DNA of 64,000 nt, taken from the NCBI RefSeq assembly GCF_900637205.1, contig NZ_LR134355.1:372001-436000 (forward strand), read 5' to 3'. A program made the translations under genes and the position numbers. The notes beneath the pieces are model-generated. The model had not been told where the DNA came from. It worked only from the letters and a program-made list of their open reading frames with translations, and did no database searches. Of this stretch, positions 32,188 through 42,855 are shown one piece after another. Position 1 is the first letter of the stretch; the number at the start of each line of letters is the position of its first letter. Origin of the DNA: Mycolicibacterium chitae (lineage in GTDB: Bacteria; Actinomycetota; Actinomycetes; Mycobacteriales; Mycobacteriaceae).

Positions 32188-32361
32188 GGAAAGCCTCCTG
32201 CTCGCGACCGGCACAAGTTCGACTATGCACAGTAGTAGGTGGTGGGTTTGGGCGGTAGCCGAGGTCGCGGAAAGGCCCTCCGGCCGTGTCACTTTGGGGC
32301 CTGCCCGTTGCACGTATTCTTAGCTGTGTCAACCCCCATGGTTCACCTGTTGTGCCCCTGA

Positions 32362-32919
<558 letters not shown>

Positions 32920-32925
32920 TCGGCC

Positions 32926-33591
32926 ATGAGCACTGTCGCCATCGTTCCGGCGGCCGGTTCGGGCCAGCGCCTCGGCGCCGGGATACCCAAGGCATTCGCA
33001 AAGCTGGCCGGTAAACCGATCGTCGAACACGCCATCGAGGCGCTCGCGGACTCCGAGGCCGTCGACCAGATCGTGGTGGCGGTCCCGCCGGACCGCACCG
33101 ACGAGGCCCGGTTGATCCTCGGCTCCGCGGTGACTGTCGTCGCCGGCGGGTCCGATCGGGCCGAGTCGGTCCGGCTGGCCCTCGCGGCGGCCGGCGAACC
33201 CGAATTCGTGCTGGTCCACGACGCCGCCCGGCCGCTCACACCACCCGCGCTCATCGCGCGGGTGGTCGCGGCTCTGGGCGAGGGGTACGGCGCCGTCGTC
33301 CCGGCCTGCGAGGTCGCCGACACCATCAAGGTCGTCGACGCCAACGGCGCCGTGATCGCCACTCCCGAACGGTCCGGCCTGCGCGCGGTACAGACCCCGC
33401 AGGGCTTCCGCACCGATGTCCTGCTGCGCGCCTTCGAACGCGCGCAGCCGGGCGTCTTCACCGACGATTCGTCGATGGTGGAGAACATCGGCGCCCAGGT
33501 GCAGACGGTCGACGGCGACCCGCTGGCCTTCAAGATCACCACCCCGCTCGACCTGAAGCTGGCCGAGACGCTGCTGGCCGATTCCGCGTGA
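32926..33591 (+). CDS. ispD: 2-C-methyl-D-erythritol 4-phosphate cytidylyltransferase
   Basis: A 221-residue MEP-pathway enzyme that makes CDP-methylerythritol. It has the CTP-binding loop [17 protein letters not shown] at the N-terminus, [13 protein letters not shown] near residue 70, VHDAARPL near 98 and TPQGF near 155. The start is seven bases behind carD. It overlaps ispF as GTGA. Confidence 0.96.
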   Translation: MSTVAIVPAAGSGQRLGAGIPKAFAKLAGKPIVEHAIEALADSEAVDQIVVAVPPDRTDEARLILGSAVTVVAGGSDRAESVRLALAAAGEPEFVLVHDAARPLTPPALIARVVAALGEGYGAVVPACEVADTIKVVDANGAVIATPERSGLRAVQTPQGFRTDVLLRAFERAQPGVFTDDSSMVENIGAQVQTVDGDPLAFKITTPLDLKLAETLLADSA

Positions 33592-34070
33592 CCGCACTGC
33601 CGCGGGTCGGGCTGGCCTCCGATGTGCACCCGATCGAACCGGGCCGCCCGTGCAACCTGCTGACGCTGCGGTTCGACGACGCCGACGGCTGCGCGGGGCA
33701 TTCCGACGGTGACGTCGCCGCGCACGCGTTGTGCGATGCGCTGCTGTCCGCGGCCGGCCTGGGCGACATCGGCGGGGTCTTCGGGGTCGATGACCCCCGC
33801 TGGGCGGGAGTGACCGGCGCGGACATGCTCACCCACGTGCGGGGCCTGCTCGCCGAGGCCGGCTTCCGGATCGGCAACGCCGCGGTCCAGGTGATCGCCA
33901 ACCGGCCGAAGATCGGACCCCGCCGGGCCGAGGCCCAGGAGCGGCTTTCCGGCCTGCTGGGCGCGCCGGTATCGGTCTCGGCGACCACCACCGACGGGCT
34001 GGGCCTGACCGGGCGGGGCGAGGGTCTGGCGGCGATTGCCACCGCATTGGTGGTCGCTGACCGGGCCTGA
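33588..34070 (+). CDS. ispF: 2-C-methyl-D-erythritol 2,4-cyclodiphosphate synthase
   Basis: A 160-residue MEP-pathway enzyme two steps after IspD. Metal ligands are in SDVHPI (Asp, His near residues 12-14) and in the [11 protein letters not shown] motif near residue 45. The conserved C-terminal [14 protein letters not shown] segment is also present. GTG 33588 overlaps the ispD stop. Confidence 0.96.
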   Translation: MTALPRVGLASDVHPIEPGRPCNLLTLRFDDADGCAGHSDGDVAAHALCDALLSAAGLGDIGGVFGVDDPRWAGVTGADMLTHVRGLLAEAGFRIGNAAVQVIANRPKIGPRRAEAQERLSGLLGAPVSVSATTTDGLGLTGRGEGLAAIATALVVADRA

Positions 34071-34094
34071 GTCGGTTTCGCCCGCTCAGGCCGG

Positions 34095-34100
34095 TAAGCT
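34095..34100 (+). promoter_or_regulatory. -10 element, leaderless cysS promoter
   Basis: TAAGCT followed by GGCCCGTC and the GTG start of cysS. Spacing and spacer are almost the same as at lysS (11785), and no Shine-Dalgarno is present. Confidence 0.55.
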
Positions 34101-34108
34101 GGCCCGTC

Positions 34109-35530
34109 GTGACCGCCCACGCCGGCCCACTCGGTGGGCTGAGACTGCACGACACCATGACCGGTGCCGTGCGCGACTTCGTCCCGGTGCGCCCCGGCCA
34201 CGCCTCGATCTACCTGTGCGGAGCCACCGTGCAGGGGCTGCCACACATCGGCCACGTCCGCAGCGGCGTGGCGTTCGACGTGCTGCGCCGCTGGCTGCTG
34301 GCCAAGGGCTACGACGTGGCGTTCATCCGCAACGTCACCGACATCGACGACAAGATCCTCAACAAGGCCGCCGCCGCGGGCCGCCCCTGGTGGGAGTGGG
34401 CCGCCACCCACGAGCGCGCGTTCTCGGCCGCCTACGACGCGCTGGGGGTGCTGCCGCCGTCGGCCGAGCCCCGCGCCACCGGCCACATCACCCAGATCGT
34501 CGAGCTCATCGAGCGGCTCATCGACACCGGCCACGCCTACACCGGCGCCGGTGACGTGTACTTCGACGTGCTGAGCTTCCCGGAGTACGGCGCGCTGTCC
34601 GGTCACCGCATCGACGACGTGCACCAGGGCGAGGGCGTCGCCGAGGGCAAGCGCGACCAGCGCGACTTCACGCTGTGGAAGGGCGCCAAACCCGGTGAGC
34701 CGTCCTGGCCGACGCCGTGGGGGCGCGGCCGGCCCGGCTGGCACTCCGAATGCGTCGCGATGGCCCACGAGTATCTGGGTGCGACCTTCGACATCCACTG
34801 CGGCGGCATGGATCTGGTGTTCCCGCACCACGAGAACGAGATCGCGCAGGCCTGCGCCGCCGGCGACGGCTTCGCCCAGTACTGGCTGCACAACGGCTGG
34901 GTCACCATGGGCGGCGAGAAGATGAGCAAGTCGCTGGGCAACGTGCTGTCCATTCCGGCTGTGCTGCAACGGGTCCGGCCCGCGGAGCTGCGCTACTACC
35001 TGGGTAGCGCGCACTACCGATCGATGCTGGAGTTCTCCGAGACCGCCCTGCAGGACGCGGTCAAGGCCTATACGGGCGTGGAGGACTTCCTGCACCGCGT
35101 GCGCAGCCGGGTCGGTGCGGTGACGCCGAGCACCTGGACCGACCGCTTCGCCGCCGCGCTCGACGACGACCTGGCGGTCCCGATCGCGCTGGCCGAGATC
35201 CACGCGGCCCGCGCCGACGGCAATCGCGCCCTCGACGCCGGCGACCACGAGGCCGCCATGGCGGCGGCCGCGGCGATCCGGGCGATGATGGAGATCCTGG
35301 GCTGCGACCCGCTGCACGAGCGCTGGGAGTCCCGCGACGAGACGTCGGCGGCCCTGGCCGCCGTCGACACCCTGGTGCACTGGGCGCTGGAGAACCGCAC
35401 CGAGGCCCGCGCACAACGGGATTGGGAGCAGGCCGACCGGATCCGGGACCGGCTCAAGGAGGCCGGCATCGAGGTGACCGACACAGCTGACGGTCCCCAG
35501 TGGTCGCTGGCGGACAGGAACGACGCGTAA
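34109..35530 (+). CDS. cysS: cysteinyl-tRNA synthetase
   Basis: A 473-residue class I synthetase. It has the HIGH motif in PHIGHVRSG near residue 47 and KMSKS in [11 protein letters not shown] near residue 272. Zinc ligands are expected at Cys in YLCGATV and in WHSECVAMA, plus His-His-Glu in [10 protein letters not shown]. The C-terminal helical domain ends near WSLADRNDA. Leaderless GTG start. The stop overlaps the rlmB-like start. Confidence 0.96.
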   Translation: MTAHAGPLGGLRLHDTMTGAVRDFVPVRPGHASIYLCGATVQGLPHIGHVRSGVAFDVLRRWLLAKGYDVAFIRNVTDIDDKILNKAAAAGRPWWEWAATHERAFSAAYDALGVLPPSAEPRATGHITQIVELIERLIDTGHAYTGAGDVYFDVLSFPEYGALSGHRIDDVHQGEGVAEGKRDQRDFTLWKGAKPGEPSWPTPWGRGRPGWHSECVAMAHEYLGATFDIHCGGMDLVFPHHENEIAQACAAGDGFAQYWLHNGWVTMGGEKMSKSLGNVLSIPAVLQRVRPAELRYYLGSAHYRSMLEFSETALQDAVKAYTGVEDFLHRVRSRVGAVTPSTWTDRFAAALDDDLAVPIALAEIHAARADGNRALDAGDHEAAMAAAAAIRAMMEILGCDPLHERWESRDETSAALAAVDTLVHWALENRTEARAQRDWEQADRIRDRLKEAGIEVTDTADGPQWSLADRNDA

Positions 35531-36474
35531 TGGCCGGCAACTCCCAACGCCGTGGCGCCGTCCGCAAGGCCGGCACCAAGAAGGGCCCCACCGTCGGCTC
35601 GGGCGGCGTGCGCCGCCGCGGGCTCGAGGGCCGGGGCGCCACCCCGCCGGCGCACATGCGGCCGAACCATCCCGCGGCCAAGAAGGCCAAACGCACCGCC
35701 CGTCAGCAGCAGGGCCGCCCCAAGAAGACCGATGACACCGAGATCGTGCTGGGGCGCAACCCGGTGCTGGAGTGCCTGCGGGCCGGGGTCCCGGCCACCG
35801 CCCTCTACGTCGCCCTCGGTACCGAGAACGACGAGCGGCTCACCGAATCGGTGGCCCGGGCGGCGGATTCGGGTATCGCGATCCTCGAGGTCGCCCGCGT
35901 CGATCTGGACCGGATGAGCACCAACGGGCTGCATCAGGGCATCGCCCTGCAGGTGCCGCCCTACGATTACGCGCACCCCGACGACCTGCTGCGCACGGCC
36001 GCCGAGGACATCCAACCCGCGCTGTTGGTGGCGCTCGACAACATCTCCGATCCGCGCAACCTTGGCGCGATCGTGCGTTCGGTGTCGGCCTTCGGCGGGC
36101 AGGGCGTGCTGATCCCGCAGCGCCGCTCCGCCTCGGTGACCGCGGTGGCCTGGCGCACCAGCGCCGGCGCGGCGGCGCGCACGCCCGTGGCGCGGGCGAC
36201 GAATCTCAATCGCACGCTGAAGGATTGGGCGAACGAGGGCCTGCAGGTGGTCGGTCTGGATGCCGAGGGCGACACCACGCTCGACGAACTCGAGGCCACC
36301 GGCCCCATCGTGGTGGTCGTCGGGTCCGAGGGCAAGGGCCTGTCGCGGTTGGTCCGGCAGAACTGCGACGCCATCGTGTCGATCCCGATGGCCGGCCCCA
36401 CCGAATCCCTGAACGCCTCGGTCGCCGCCGGCGTGGTGCTCGCCGAGATCGCCCGGCAGCGGCGGCGCGCCTAG
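35530..36474 (+). CDS. rlmB: 23S rRNA 2'-O-ribose methyltransferase, SpoU/TrmH family
   Basis: A 314-residue SPOUT methyltransferase. A long basic N-terminal extension (residues 1-70, many Lys, Arg and Gly) is followed by the substrate-binding domain and the knotted catalytic domain. Motif 1 is [15 protein letters not shown], motif 2 [11 protein letters not shown] and motif 3 [18 protein letters not shown] 35530 overlaps the cysS stop (TAATG). It corresponds to Rv3579c. Its stop overlaps the convergent MBL gene. Confidence 0.9.
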   Translation: MAGNSQRRGAVRKAGTKKGPTVGSGGVRRRGLEGRGATPPAHMRPNHPAAKKAKRTARQQQGRPKKTDDTEIVLGRNPVLECLRAGVPATALYVALGTENDERLTESVARAADSGIAILEVARVDLDRMSTNGLHQGIALQVPPYDYAHPDDLLRTAAEDIQPALLVALDNISDPRNLGAIVRSVSAFGGQGVLIPQRRSASVTAVAWRTSAGAAARTPVARATNLNRTLKDWANEGLQVVGLDAEGDTTLDELEATGPIVVVVGSEGKGLSRLVRQNCDAIVSIPMAGPTESLNASVAAGVVLAEIARQRRRA

Positions 36475-37400
36475 CGGTTCTCGGGCCAGGGGTCCTCGCG
36501 GCGCCACAGCCTCGGCAAGCGCAGCGCGACACCGTCGGCGCGGGCCAACTCGCCCAGCACGTGCAGCGACACGTCGAGGTCGTCGCCGGCATAGGGCAAG
36601 GGGCGCAGCGGTTTTGACAGCGGACGGAAGAAGTCGTCCCAGTGGATCCCGATCACCGTGCGGGCCCCGACGGTGCGCACGGTCTCCTGCCAGTAGTCGA
36701 CCAGGTAGGACTCGGGCTGCAGGCCCAGCTGGCCAAGCCCGAGGTAGGCGACCTCGGCGCGGTGTCCGGCCAGCGCACCGCTGCGGAATCCGGCGCTGCC
36801 CTGGATGAGGCCGCACCGTCCGCTGGGACGGTGCCGCACCAGCGTCGACCAGGTCTGGCCGCAGCGATAGGCCGACACCCGCACCGGTGGCCGCACCGGG
36901 GCGTCGATTTCGCCCGGAAACCGGTCCGGCGGGCAGTGTTCCGACTCGACCAGGGTGATCTCGAAGTTACCCAGGGTGAACGGCTGCGCGGGGGTGACCT
37001 CGAGGATCCGCTCGGCGGGCAGCCCGTGACCCCGACCCACCTGCGCGGCCGACGATCCGCCGACGAGTAGGGCGCCGGTGCGCTCGGCGACCAGCGCCGA
37101 GTCCATCGCGTGGTCGAAGTGGCTGTGCACCGGCAACACGGCCGCCAGTCGGTGCACACCGACCCGGGCCAGACAGCCGTCGACACGGGCCTTCGATGGC
37201 GCGATCCGGCCCAGTCCGATCCGGGCCAGGCTCGGCCGGGAGAAGAAGCCGTCGGTCATGATCGCGGTGGTGCCGTCGTCGATCAGCAGCGTGGAGACCC
37301 CGAGCCACGTGAACGACACCGCCGTGTCGGCGGTGGCGGCCGGCACGGCGAACAGGTCGGCGTAGCGGGCGAGATCGGGGCGGCCCGGCTTGAGCCGCAT
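36471..37400 (-). CDS. MBL-fold metallo-hydrolase, UlaG-like
   Basis: A 309-residue metallo-beta-lactamase-fold protein. The metal motif is HSHFDHA near residue 92. It begins with a typical [16 protein letters not shown] strand pair and has a later IGIHWDDF segment. Family members are L-ascorbate-6-phosphate lactonase-like or of unknown specificity; the substrate here is not clear. It directly follows pxpA and ends on the convergent rlmB stop (4-base overlap). Confidence 0.85.
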   Translation of the reverse strand: MRLKPGRPDLARYADLFAVPAATADTAVSFTWLGVSTLLIDDGTTAIMTDGFFSRPSLARIGLGRIAPSKARVDGCLARVGVHRLAAVLPVHSHFDHAMDSALVAERTGALLVGGSSAAQVGRGHGLPAERILEVTPAQPFTLGNFEITLVESEHCPPDRFPGEIDAPVRPPVRVSAYRCGQTWSTLVRHRPSGRCGLIQGSAGFRSGALAGHRAEVAYLGLGQLGLQPESYLVDYWQETVRTVGARTVIGIHWDDFFRPLSKPLRPLPYAGDDLDVSLHVLGELARADGVALRLPRLWRREDPWPENR

Positions 37401-38158
37401 CAGACGAACGCCGTGACGGAGATGCCCTCGCCGAGCAGGCGTTGCCGCACCGCCCGGGCGATGTCCACCGCGCTGGGCGAATCACCGTGTACGCAAATGG
37501 ATTCGACCGCGGCGGGGACCGCGGACCCGTCGGTGGCGATCACCCGGCCGGTGCGCACCATCGAGATGATGCGCTCGGCGATCTGATCGCTGTCGTGCAG
37601 CACCGCGCCCGGTTCGCGGCGCGACACCAGTTGGCCGTCGGGGCGATAGGCCCGGTCGGCGAACACCTCCGAGACGGTGCGCAGGCCCAGCTTGTCGGCC
37701 TCGGCGAAGAAGGCCGACCCGGCCATCCCGAGCACCGGCAGATGCGGATCCACCGCGTGCACGGCGCGGGCCACCGCCCGCGCCTGCGCCTCGTGGGTGA
37801 CGATCGAGTTGTACAGCGCACCATGGGGTTTGACGTAGCGGACCGACGTTCCGGCGGTGTGCGCCAACGCCTGCAGGGCGCCGATCTGATAGATGACATC
37901 GGCGATCAACTCGTCGGGTTCCACGTCGATGAACCGCCGACCGAAACCGGACAGGTCCTGATAGCTGACCTGCGCGCCGATGGATACCCGGCGGTGCGCC
38001 GCCGCGGCGCACGCGTGCGCCAGCCGGGCCGGGTTGCCGGCGTGGAAGCCGCACGCCAGGTTTGCGCTGGACACGACGTCCAGCATTGCGGCATCATCAC
38101 CGAGTTCCCAGATGCCGAAACCCTCGCCGAGGTCGGCGTTCAGATCAACCGAGGCCAT
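37400..38158 (-). CDS. pxpA: 5-oxoprolinase subunit A, LamB/YcsF family
   Basis: A 252-residue PxpA protein starting MASVDLNADLGEGFG with CGFHAGNP near residue 37, the family signatures. PxpA works with PxpB and PxpC to open 5-oxoproline to glutamate; those partners are not in this window, so they may be encoded elsewhere. It is divergent from the zinc-binding lipoprotein gene (71-base gap) and abuts the MBL gene. Confidence 0.9.
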   Translation of the reverse strand: MASVDLNADLGEGFGIWELGDDAAMLDVVSSANLACGFHAGNPARLAHACAAAAHRRVSIGAQVSYQDLSGFGRRFIDVEPDELIADVIYQIGALQALAHTAGTSVRYVKPHGALYNSIVTHEAQARAVARAVHAVDPHLPVLGMAGSAFFAEADKLGLRTVSEVFADRAYRPDGQLVSRREPGAVLHDSDQIAERIISMVRTGRVIATDGSAVPAAVESICVHGDSPSAVDIARAVRQRLLGEGISVTAFV

Positions 38159-38210
38159 AGGGCAAGCCTAGGCGGGTCGGCGTATCCCCCGAGTCGCGAT
38201 CCTTATTGCA

Positions 38211-38223
38211 AACGGTTATCGTT
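38211..38223 (+). promoter_or_regulatory. possible Zur operator
   Basis: AACGGTTATCGTT is an inverted repeat (AACG-N5-CGTT) set in an AT-rich patch just seven bases before the znuA ATG. Gene content (zinc ABC transporter) makes a zinc-uptake regulator site plausible, but the match to a defined consensus was not computed. Confidence 0.35.
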
Positions 38224-38229
38224 ATCGCC

Positions 38230-39255
38230 ATGCGGATGGTGAACCCCTCGAAGCTGGGCGCGGCAGCGGCGCTGGCGCTGCTGACCCCGTGGGCCCTGGC
38301 GGCCTGCGGCTCCGAGGACACCGCCGCGACCCCGGCCCCATCGGGTGCGTGCCCGGCGGCCCCCGTCGAGGTGGTGGTGAGCGTCGACCAGTGGGGCGAC
38401 ATCGTCTCGCAGCTCGGCGGTGACTGCGCGCAGGTCCGCACCGTGATCGCGGGCTCCTCGGTGGACCCGCACGACTACGAACCCGCGCCGTCGGACGCGG
38501 TCGCGTTCGAGGACGCCCAGCTGGTCGTCATCAACGGCGGCCACTACGACGAGTGGGCGGCCAAGCTGGCCGCCACCTCCGCGCCCGACGCCCCGCTGAT
38601 CAGCGCGGTGGACCTGGCCGGCGGGCACGACCACGGCGATCACGACCACGATCATGAGGGCCACGACCACGGCGACGATCACGAGGGCCACGATCATGAT
38701 CACGAGGGCCACGATCACGGCGGCACCAATCCGCACGCGTGGTACCGGCCCGCGACGGTGCACGCGCTGGCCGACGCCGTCACCGCCGAACTCGGCAACC
38801 TCGCCCCCGACGCCCGGGAGTACTTCGAGGCGCGCCGGGCCGAATTCGCCGATCGCACGGCCGAATACGACTCCCTGATCGAGCGGCTCCGCACCGAGGT
38901 CACCGGCAAGACCTACGCCGCCACCGAGAGCGTGTTCGACGACATGGCCGCCGCCGTCGGCCTACAAGACCGGACCCCGCCCGGATATCAGGTGTCCGCG
39001 AGCAACGAGACCGACCCGTCGCCGGGTGATCTCGCGGCGTTCCTGACGCTGCTCGAGGACCGCGGCGTCGACGTGCTGATCGTCAACACCCAGACCGAAG
39101 GGTCGATGCCCGCGCAGTTGCGCGGCGCCGCCGAAGCCGCCGGCGTCCCGCTGGTCGAAGTCACCGAAACGGTGGCGCCGGGCGCCGATTCGTTCCAGGC
39201 TTGGCAGGTGGATCAGCTGAGGACCCTGGCCGAGGCGCTCGGTGTCAGCGCCTGA
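38230..39255 (+). CDS. znuA: zinc ABC transporter substrate-binding lipoprotein
   Basis: About 341 residues from ATG 38230 (339 from ATG 38236). The signal peptide ends in LAAC. It is a cluster A-I metal-binding protein: HDYEPAPSD near residue 80, a His/Asp-rich loop at about 137-166, then GTNPHAWYRP and later Glu/Asp ligands. The His-rich loop is typical of ZnuA and gathers zinc. First gene of a three-gene transport operon; overlaps the ATPase gene by 14 bases. Confidence 0.9.
   Translation: MRMVNPSKLGAAAALALLTPWALAACGSEDTAATPAPSGACPAAPVEVVVSVDQWGDIVSQLGGDCAQVRTVIAGSSVDPHDYEPAPSDAVAFEDAQLVVINGGHYDEWAAKLAATSAPDAPLISAVDLAGGHDHGDHDHDHEGHDHGDDHEGHDHDHEGHDHGGTNPHAWYRPATVHALADAVTAELGNLAPDAREYFEARRAEFADRTAEYDSLIERLRTEVTGKTYAATESVFDDMAAAVGLQDRTPPGYQVSASNETDPSPGDLAAFLTLLEDRGVDVLIVNTQTEGSMPAQLRGAAEAAGVPLVEVTETVAPGADSFQAWQVDQLRTLAEALGVSA
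38628..38727 (+). repeat. His/Asp-rich coding repeat in znuA
   Basis: Degenerate tandem copies of a unit encoding GHDHD or HEGHDH repeat about seven times, giving a metal-binding loop with some 14 histidines. Confidence 0.85.
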
Positions 39256-40033
39256 CGCCGAGGCGCCGCAGGGCCCGTGGGCGCTGTCGTTCGACGACGT
39301 CAGCGTGGTCCGCGGGGGTCGACTGATCTGGTCGGAGGGCACCTTCGACGTCCCGGTCGGCAGCATCACCGCCATCATCGGCCCCAGCGGATCCGGCAAG
39401 ACCACGCTGCTGCAGGCCGCGCTCGGCCTGCTGCCGGTGGCGTCGGGATCCATCGAGGTGCTCGGCAAGCCGGCCGGGCAGGCGACCCGCTCCATCGGGT
39501 ACGTCCCGCAGCGCTATGCCCGCGCGGCCGGCAACGCGATCCGGGCCTGCGATGCGGTGCTGCTCGGCCTGACCGGCCACCGCTGGGGATTCGGTCGCGC
39601 CAGCGCCGCCGAACGCGACCGAGTGGACGAGGTGCTCGCGGCGCTGGACGCCGAATCCTTCGCCCAGCGCCGGCTGTGCCAGCTCTCCGGCGGTCAGCGC
39701 CAGCGCATCGCGATCGCCGAAGCGCTGGTCACCGCACCGCCGCTGCTGATCCTCGACGAGCCGCTGACCTCACTGGACGTCCGTAACCAGCGTGACATCG
39801 TCGGATTGCTGGCCCGGATCCGCGAGCAGTTCGGCGTCACCATCCTGGTGGTGGCCCACGATCTCAATCCGCTGCTGGGCATCCTCGACAGCGCCATCTA
39901 CCTGCTCGACGGGCACGCGCACTTCAACACCATGGACGAGGTGGTCGACGAGCATCTCCTGAGCCACCTCTACGGCACCTCCATCCAGGTGGTCCACACG
40001 CCCCAGGGCGAGCTGTACATGCGGAGCATCTGA
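39242..40033 (+). CDS. znuC: zinc ABC transporter ATP-binding protein
   Basis: A 263-residue ABC ATPase with Walker A GPSGSGKTT near residue 45, signature LSGGQRQR and Walker B LLILDEPLTSLD, with the switch His in VVAHDLN. Sequence type and neighbours fit metal uptake. GTG 39242 overlaps the substrate-binding gene. It overlaps the permease by one base (TGATG). Confidence 0.9.
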   Translation: MSAPDAEAPQGPWALSFDDVSVVRGGRLIWSEGTFDVPVGSITAIIGPSGSGKTTLLQAALGLLPVASGSIEVLGKPAGQATRSIGYVPQRYARAAGNAIRACDAVLLGLTGHRWGFGRASAAERDRVDEVLAALDAESFAQRRLCQLSGGQRQRIAIAEALVTAPPLLILDEPLTSLDVRNQRDIVGLLARIREQFGVTILVVAHDLNPLLGILDSAIYLLDGHAHFNTMDEVVDEHLLSHLYGTSIQVVHTPQGELYMRSI

Positions 40034-40938
40034 TGCATACCACCGTGATCGCACTTGGCTACCAGGAACATTGGTGGGACATCCTCACCTCGGCGTTCAT
40101 GCGCAACGCCCTGATCGGCGGCACCCTGGTGGCGCTGGCCGCCGGGCTGATCGGGTACTTCACCGTAGTGCGCAACAGTGCGTTCGCCGCACATGCCCTG
40201 GCGCACATCGGTTTCCCCGGCGCCACCGGCGCGGTGCTGCTCGGGCTGCCGGTCACGCTGGGGTTGGCCGTCTTCTGCATCGGCGGTGCCCTGATCATCG
40301 GTGCGCTCGGGAAACGCGCCGACGACCGCGAGGTCGCCACCGGCACCGTGCTCGCCGCGGCGACCGGGTTGGGCCTGTTCTTTAGTTCCCTGGCCACCAA
40401 GGGCAGCAACATCGTCACCAACGTGTTGTTCGGCAACCTGCTGGCGGTGACGCAGCAACAGCTGTTGGTGTTCGCGGGCGCCGTCGTAGTGCTGGCCGCG
40501 GTGACGGCCTTCGTCTACCGCCCGCTGTTGTTCGCCTCGATCAACCCCGAGGTGGCCGAGGCCAAGGGCGTTCCGGTGCGGCTGCTCTCGGTGATCTTCA
40601 TGGTGATGCTGGGCCTGGCGATCACGATGGCGGTGCAGGCGGTGGGCACGCTGCTGCTCTTCGCGCTCGTGGTCACCCCGGCCGCCACCGCGATCATGCT
40701 CACCGCCCGTCCCGGGGTGGCGATGGCGCTGTCGACGGCGCTGTCGGTGTTCTCGGTGTGGGTGGGCCTGACGCTCTCGGCGATGTTCAATCTGCCGCCG
40801 AGCTTCGTCATCGTCACCATCGTGGCGGTGGTCTGGCTGCTGATCTGGGCCGTCGTGGAACGCACCGACGGCGGGCGCCGGGCTCCCGGCGCCGCGCAGG
40901 GCGTCGTCTCGGCGCACGACGAGGCGCCCATCGGCTAA
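40033..40938 (+). CDS. znuB: zinc ABC transporter permease
   Basis: A 301-residue ABC-3 family permease with about eight hydrophobic segments. It shows family segments such as NSAFAAHALAHIGFPGA near residue 53 and NPEVAEAKGVPVRLL near 172. The C-terminus is short and polar. Third gene of the transporter operon. Confidence 0.9.
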   Translation: MHTTVIALGYQEHWWDILTSAFMRNALIGGTLVALAAGLIGYFTVVRNSAFAAHALAHIGFPGATGAVLLGLPVTLGLAVFCIGGALIIGALGKRADDREVATGTVLAAATGLGLFFSSLATKGSNIVTNVLFGNLLAVTQQQLLVFAGAVVVLAAVTAFVYRPLLFASINPEVAEAKGVPVRLLSVIFMVMLGLAITMAVQAVGTLLLFALVVTPAATAIMLTARPGVAMALSTALSVFSVWVGLTLSAMFNLPPSFVIVTIVAVVWLLIWAVVERTDGGRRAPGAAQGVVSAHDEAPIG

Positions 40939-40949
40939 CGTCACCGAAC

Positions 40950-42053
40950 ATGTCCAGAAGTCCCACGCCGAAGCGTCGGGCCACGCTGGCTTCGCTGGCC
41001 GCCGAACTCAAGGTCTCGCGCACCACCATCTCCAACGCCTACAACCGGCCGGATCAGCTCTCGGCCGAACTGCGGGACCGGATCCTGACCGCGGCCAAGC
41101 GGCTCGGCTACGCCGGACCCGACCCGGTGGCCCGCTCGCTGCGCACCCGCAAGGCCGGGGCCGTGGGCCTGGTGATCACCGAACCGCTGACGTACTCGTT
41201 CAGCGACCCCGCCGCGCTGAACTTCGTGGCCGGCCTGGCCGAGACGTGCGAGGAGACCGGGCAGGGGCTGCTGCTGGTGGCCGTGGGCCCCAGCCGCACC
41301 GTCGAGGAGGGCTCGGCGGCGGTGCTGTCCGCCGGTGTCGACGGCTTCGTCGTCTACGCCGCGGCCGACGACGATCCGTTCCTCGAGTTGGTGCTGGACC
41401 GGCAACTGCCGGTGGTCATCGTCGATCAGCCGCCGGAGGTACCCGGGGCCTCCCGGGTCGGCATCGACGACCGGGCCGCCATGCGCGAGCTGGCCGAGTA
41501 TGTGATCGGCCTCGGACACCGCGACATCGGCCTGCTGACCATGCGTTTGGGGCGCGAGCGCCTCTCCGAGGCGGAGCGCCAAGCGGCGCTGGTGGGACCG
41601 GACCGACTGCGCGACACGCACTTCCGGGCGCAACGCGAACGCATCGCCGGGGTGCACGAGGCCATGGCCGCGGCCGGGCTGGACCCCGAGAAGCTGACCA
41701 TCGTGGAAAGCTTTGAGCACGACTCCATTTCGGGCGGTACCGCGGCCGAGTTGGCCCTGACCACCGATCCGAGGATCACCGCGCTGATGTGCACGGCCGA
41801 CGTGCTGGCGCTGTCGGCCATGGACTACCTACGGGCCCGGGGCATCTACGTGCCCGGCCAGATCACCGTCACCGGATTCGACGGGGTGCCCGAGGCACTG
41901 AAGCGGGGCCTGACCACCGTCGTGCAGCCGAGTTTCGAAAAGGGTAGGCGCGCAGGGAATCTGCTGCTCAACCCGCCGGGCTCCGGGCTGCCGGTGCTCG
42001 ACATCCTGCCCACCGAGTTGGTGCGCGGCCGCACCGCGGGCCCGCCCGGTTAG
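40950..42053 (+). CDS. LacI-family transcriptional regulator
   Basis: A 367-residue regulator. The N-terminal helix-turn-helix is TLASLAAELKVSRTTISNAYNRPDQLS with the hinge helix DPVARSLRTRKAGAVGLV. A periplasmic-binding-protein-like effector domain follows. The class is one without a known sugar ligand (Rv3575c-like). It follows znuB by 11 bases in the same direction but is probably unrelated to zinc. It converges on the trehalose-phosphatase gene with a seven-base gap. Confidence 0.88.
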   Translation: MSRSPTPKRRATLASLAAELKVSRTTISNAYNRPDQLSAELRDRILTAAKRLGYAGPDPVARSLRTRKAGAVGLVITEPLTYSFSDPAALNFVAGLAETCEETGQGLLLVAVGPSRTVEEGSAAVLSAGVDGFVVYAAADDDPFLELVLDRQLPVVIVDQPPEVPGASRVGIDDRAAMRELAEYVIGLGHRDIGLLTMRLGRERLSEAERQAALVGPDRLRDTHFRAQRERIAGVHEAMAAAGLDPEKLTIVESFEHDSISGGTAAELALTTDPRITALMCTADVLALSAMDYLRARGIYVPGQITVTGFDGVPEALKRGLTTVVQPSFEKGRRAGNLLLNPPGSGLPVLDILPTELVRGRTAGPPG

Positions 42054-42060
42054 CTGTCGG

Positions 42061-42855
42061 TTAGCTACGCGCGCGGCGCTCGTCGAGCAGCAGACCCAAG
42101 GCCGCCGCGACGTCCTCGGGTGCCGCCACCCGGAAGCCCGCCAGCGTGTCACCCGGGCCCACCTTCACCGCGACGTCGGTGTCGCGCATGCGGCGGAACG
42201 CCTTCTCGTCGGTGACGTCGTCGCCGAAGTAGATGACCGTCGTCGACCCGGTGCGCTCGCGCAGGATGTCGATGGCCTCGCCCTTGTCGGTGGTGATCAC
42301 CGCGAACTCCAGGACGGCCTTGCCCGCCGTGGCCTCGGCGTCCCAGGACTGCGCGGCGGCCTCGGCGTCGGCCAGCGCGGCCGCGCCGTCTTCAGCGCTG
42401 GCGTTGCGCACGTGCAGGGCCACGCTGGCGAGCTTGGGTTCGACCGTCACCCCGGGGTAGCGCGAGGCGATCGCCGTCAGTTCCGTCTTGATGGTGGCCA
42501 GCGCCTGCTCGTCGATGTCGCGGGTAAAGCCCGTGCTGAATTCGGCGCCATGGCTGCCGACCAGGTGCACCGTCGGTGGCATCCCGGACAGCCGCGCGAG
42601 GTCGGCCAGCGCCCGCCCGGAGATCAGGGCGGCGGTGGTGCCGGGCAGTCCGGCCAGCGCGGGCAGGGCCGCCGCGGCCGCCGGCAGGGGGCGCGCGTCG
42701 GGCGGATGGTTGACGATGGGCGCCATCGTCCCGTCGAAGTCGCAGGCCACCAGCAGGTCCGGGACCGCGGCCGCGGCTCGCAGCGCGGTCGACACCTCGT
42801 CAGGCAGCGGGCTCACCTTTTCAGACGGCCGGTTGGGCGTCGGCTTGGTCGTCAC
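42061..42855 (-). CDS. otsB: trehalose-6-phosphate phosphatase
   Basis: A 264-residue HAD-family phosphatase. Motif I is CDFDGTMAPI near residue 38, motif II LISGRALADL, motif III around DKGEA and motif IV YFGDDVTDEKAF. It makes trehalose from trehalose-6-phosphate. The listed GTG start overlaps kstR by 35 bases; a GTG at 42816, five bases after the kstR stop, would give a start without overlap and still keeps the whole catalytic domain. It lies directly behind kstR, so read-through from kstR is likely. Confidence 0.85.
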   Translation of the reverse strand: MTTKPTPNRPSEKVSPLPDEVSTALRAAAAVPDLLVACDFDGTMAPIVNHPPDARPLPAAAAALPALAGLPGTTAALISGRALADLARLSGMPPTVHLVGSHGAEFSTGFTRDIDEQALATIKTELTAIASRYPGVTVEPKLASVALHVRNASAEDGAAALADAEAAAQSWDAEATAGKAVLEFAVITTDKGEAIDILRERTGSTTVIYFGDDVTDEKAFRRMRDTDVAVKVGPGDTLAGFRVAAPEDVAAALGLLLDERRARS

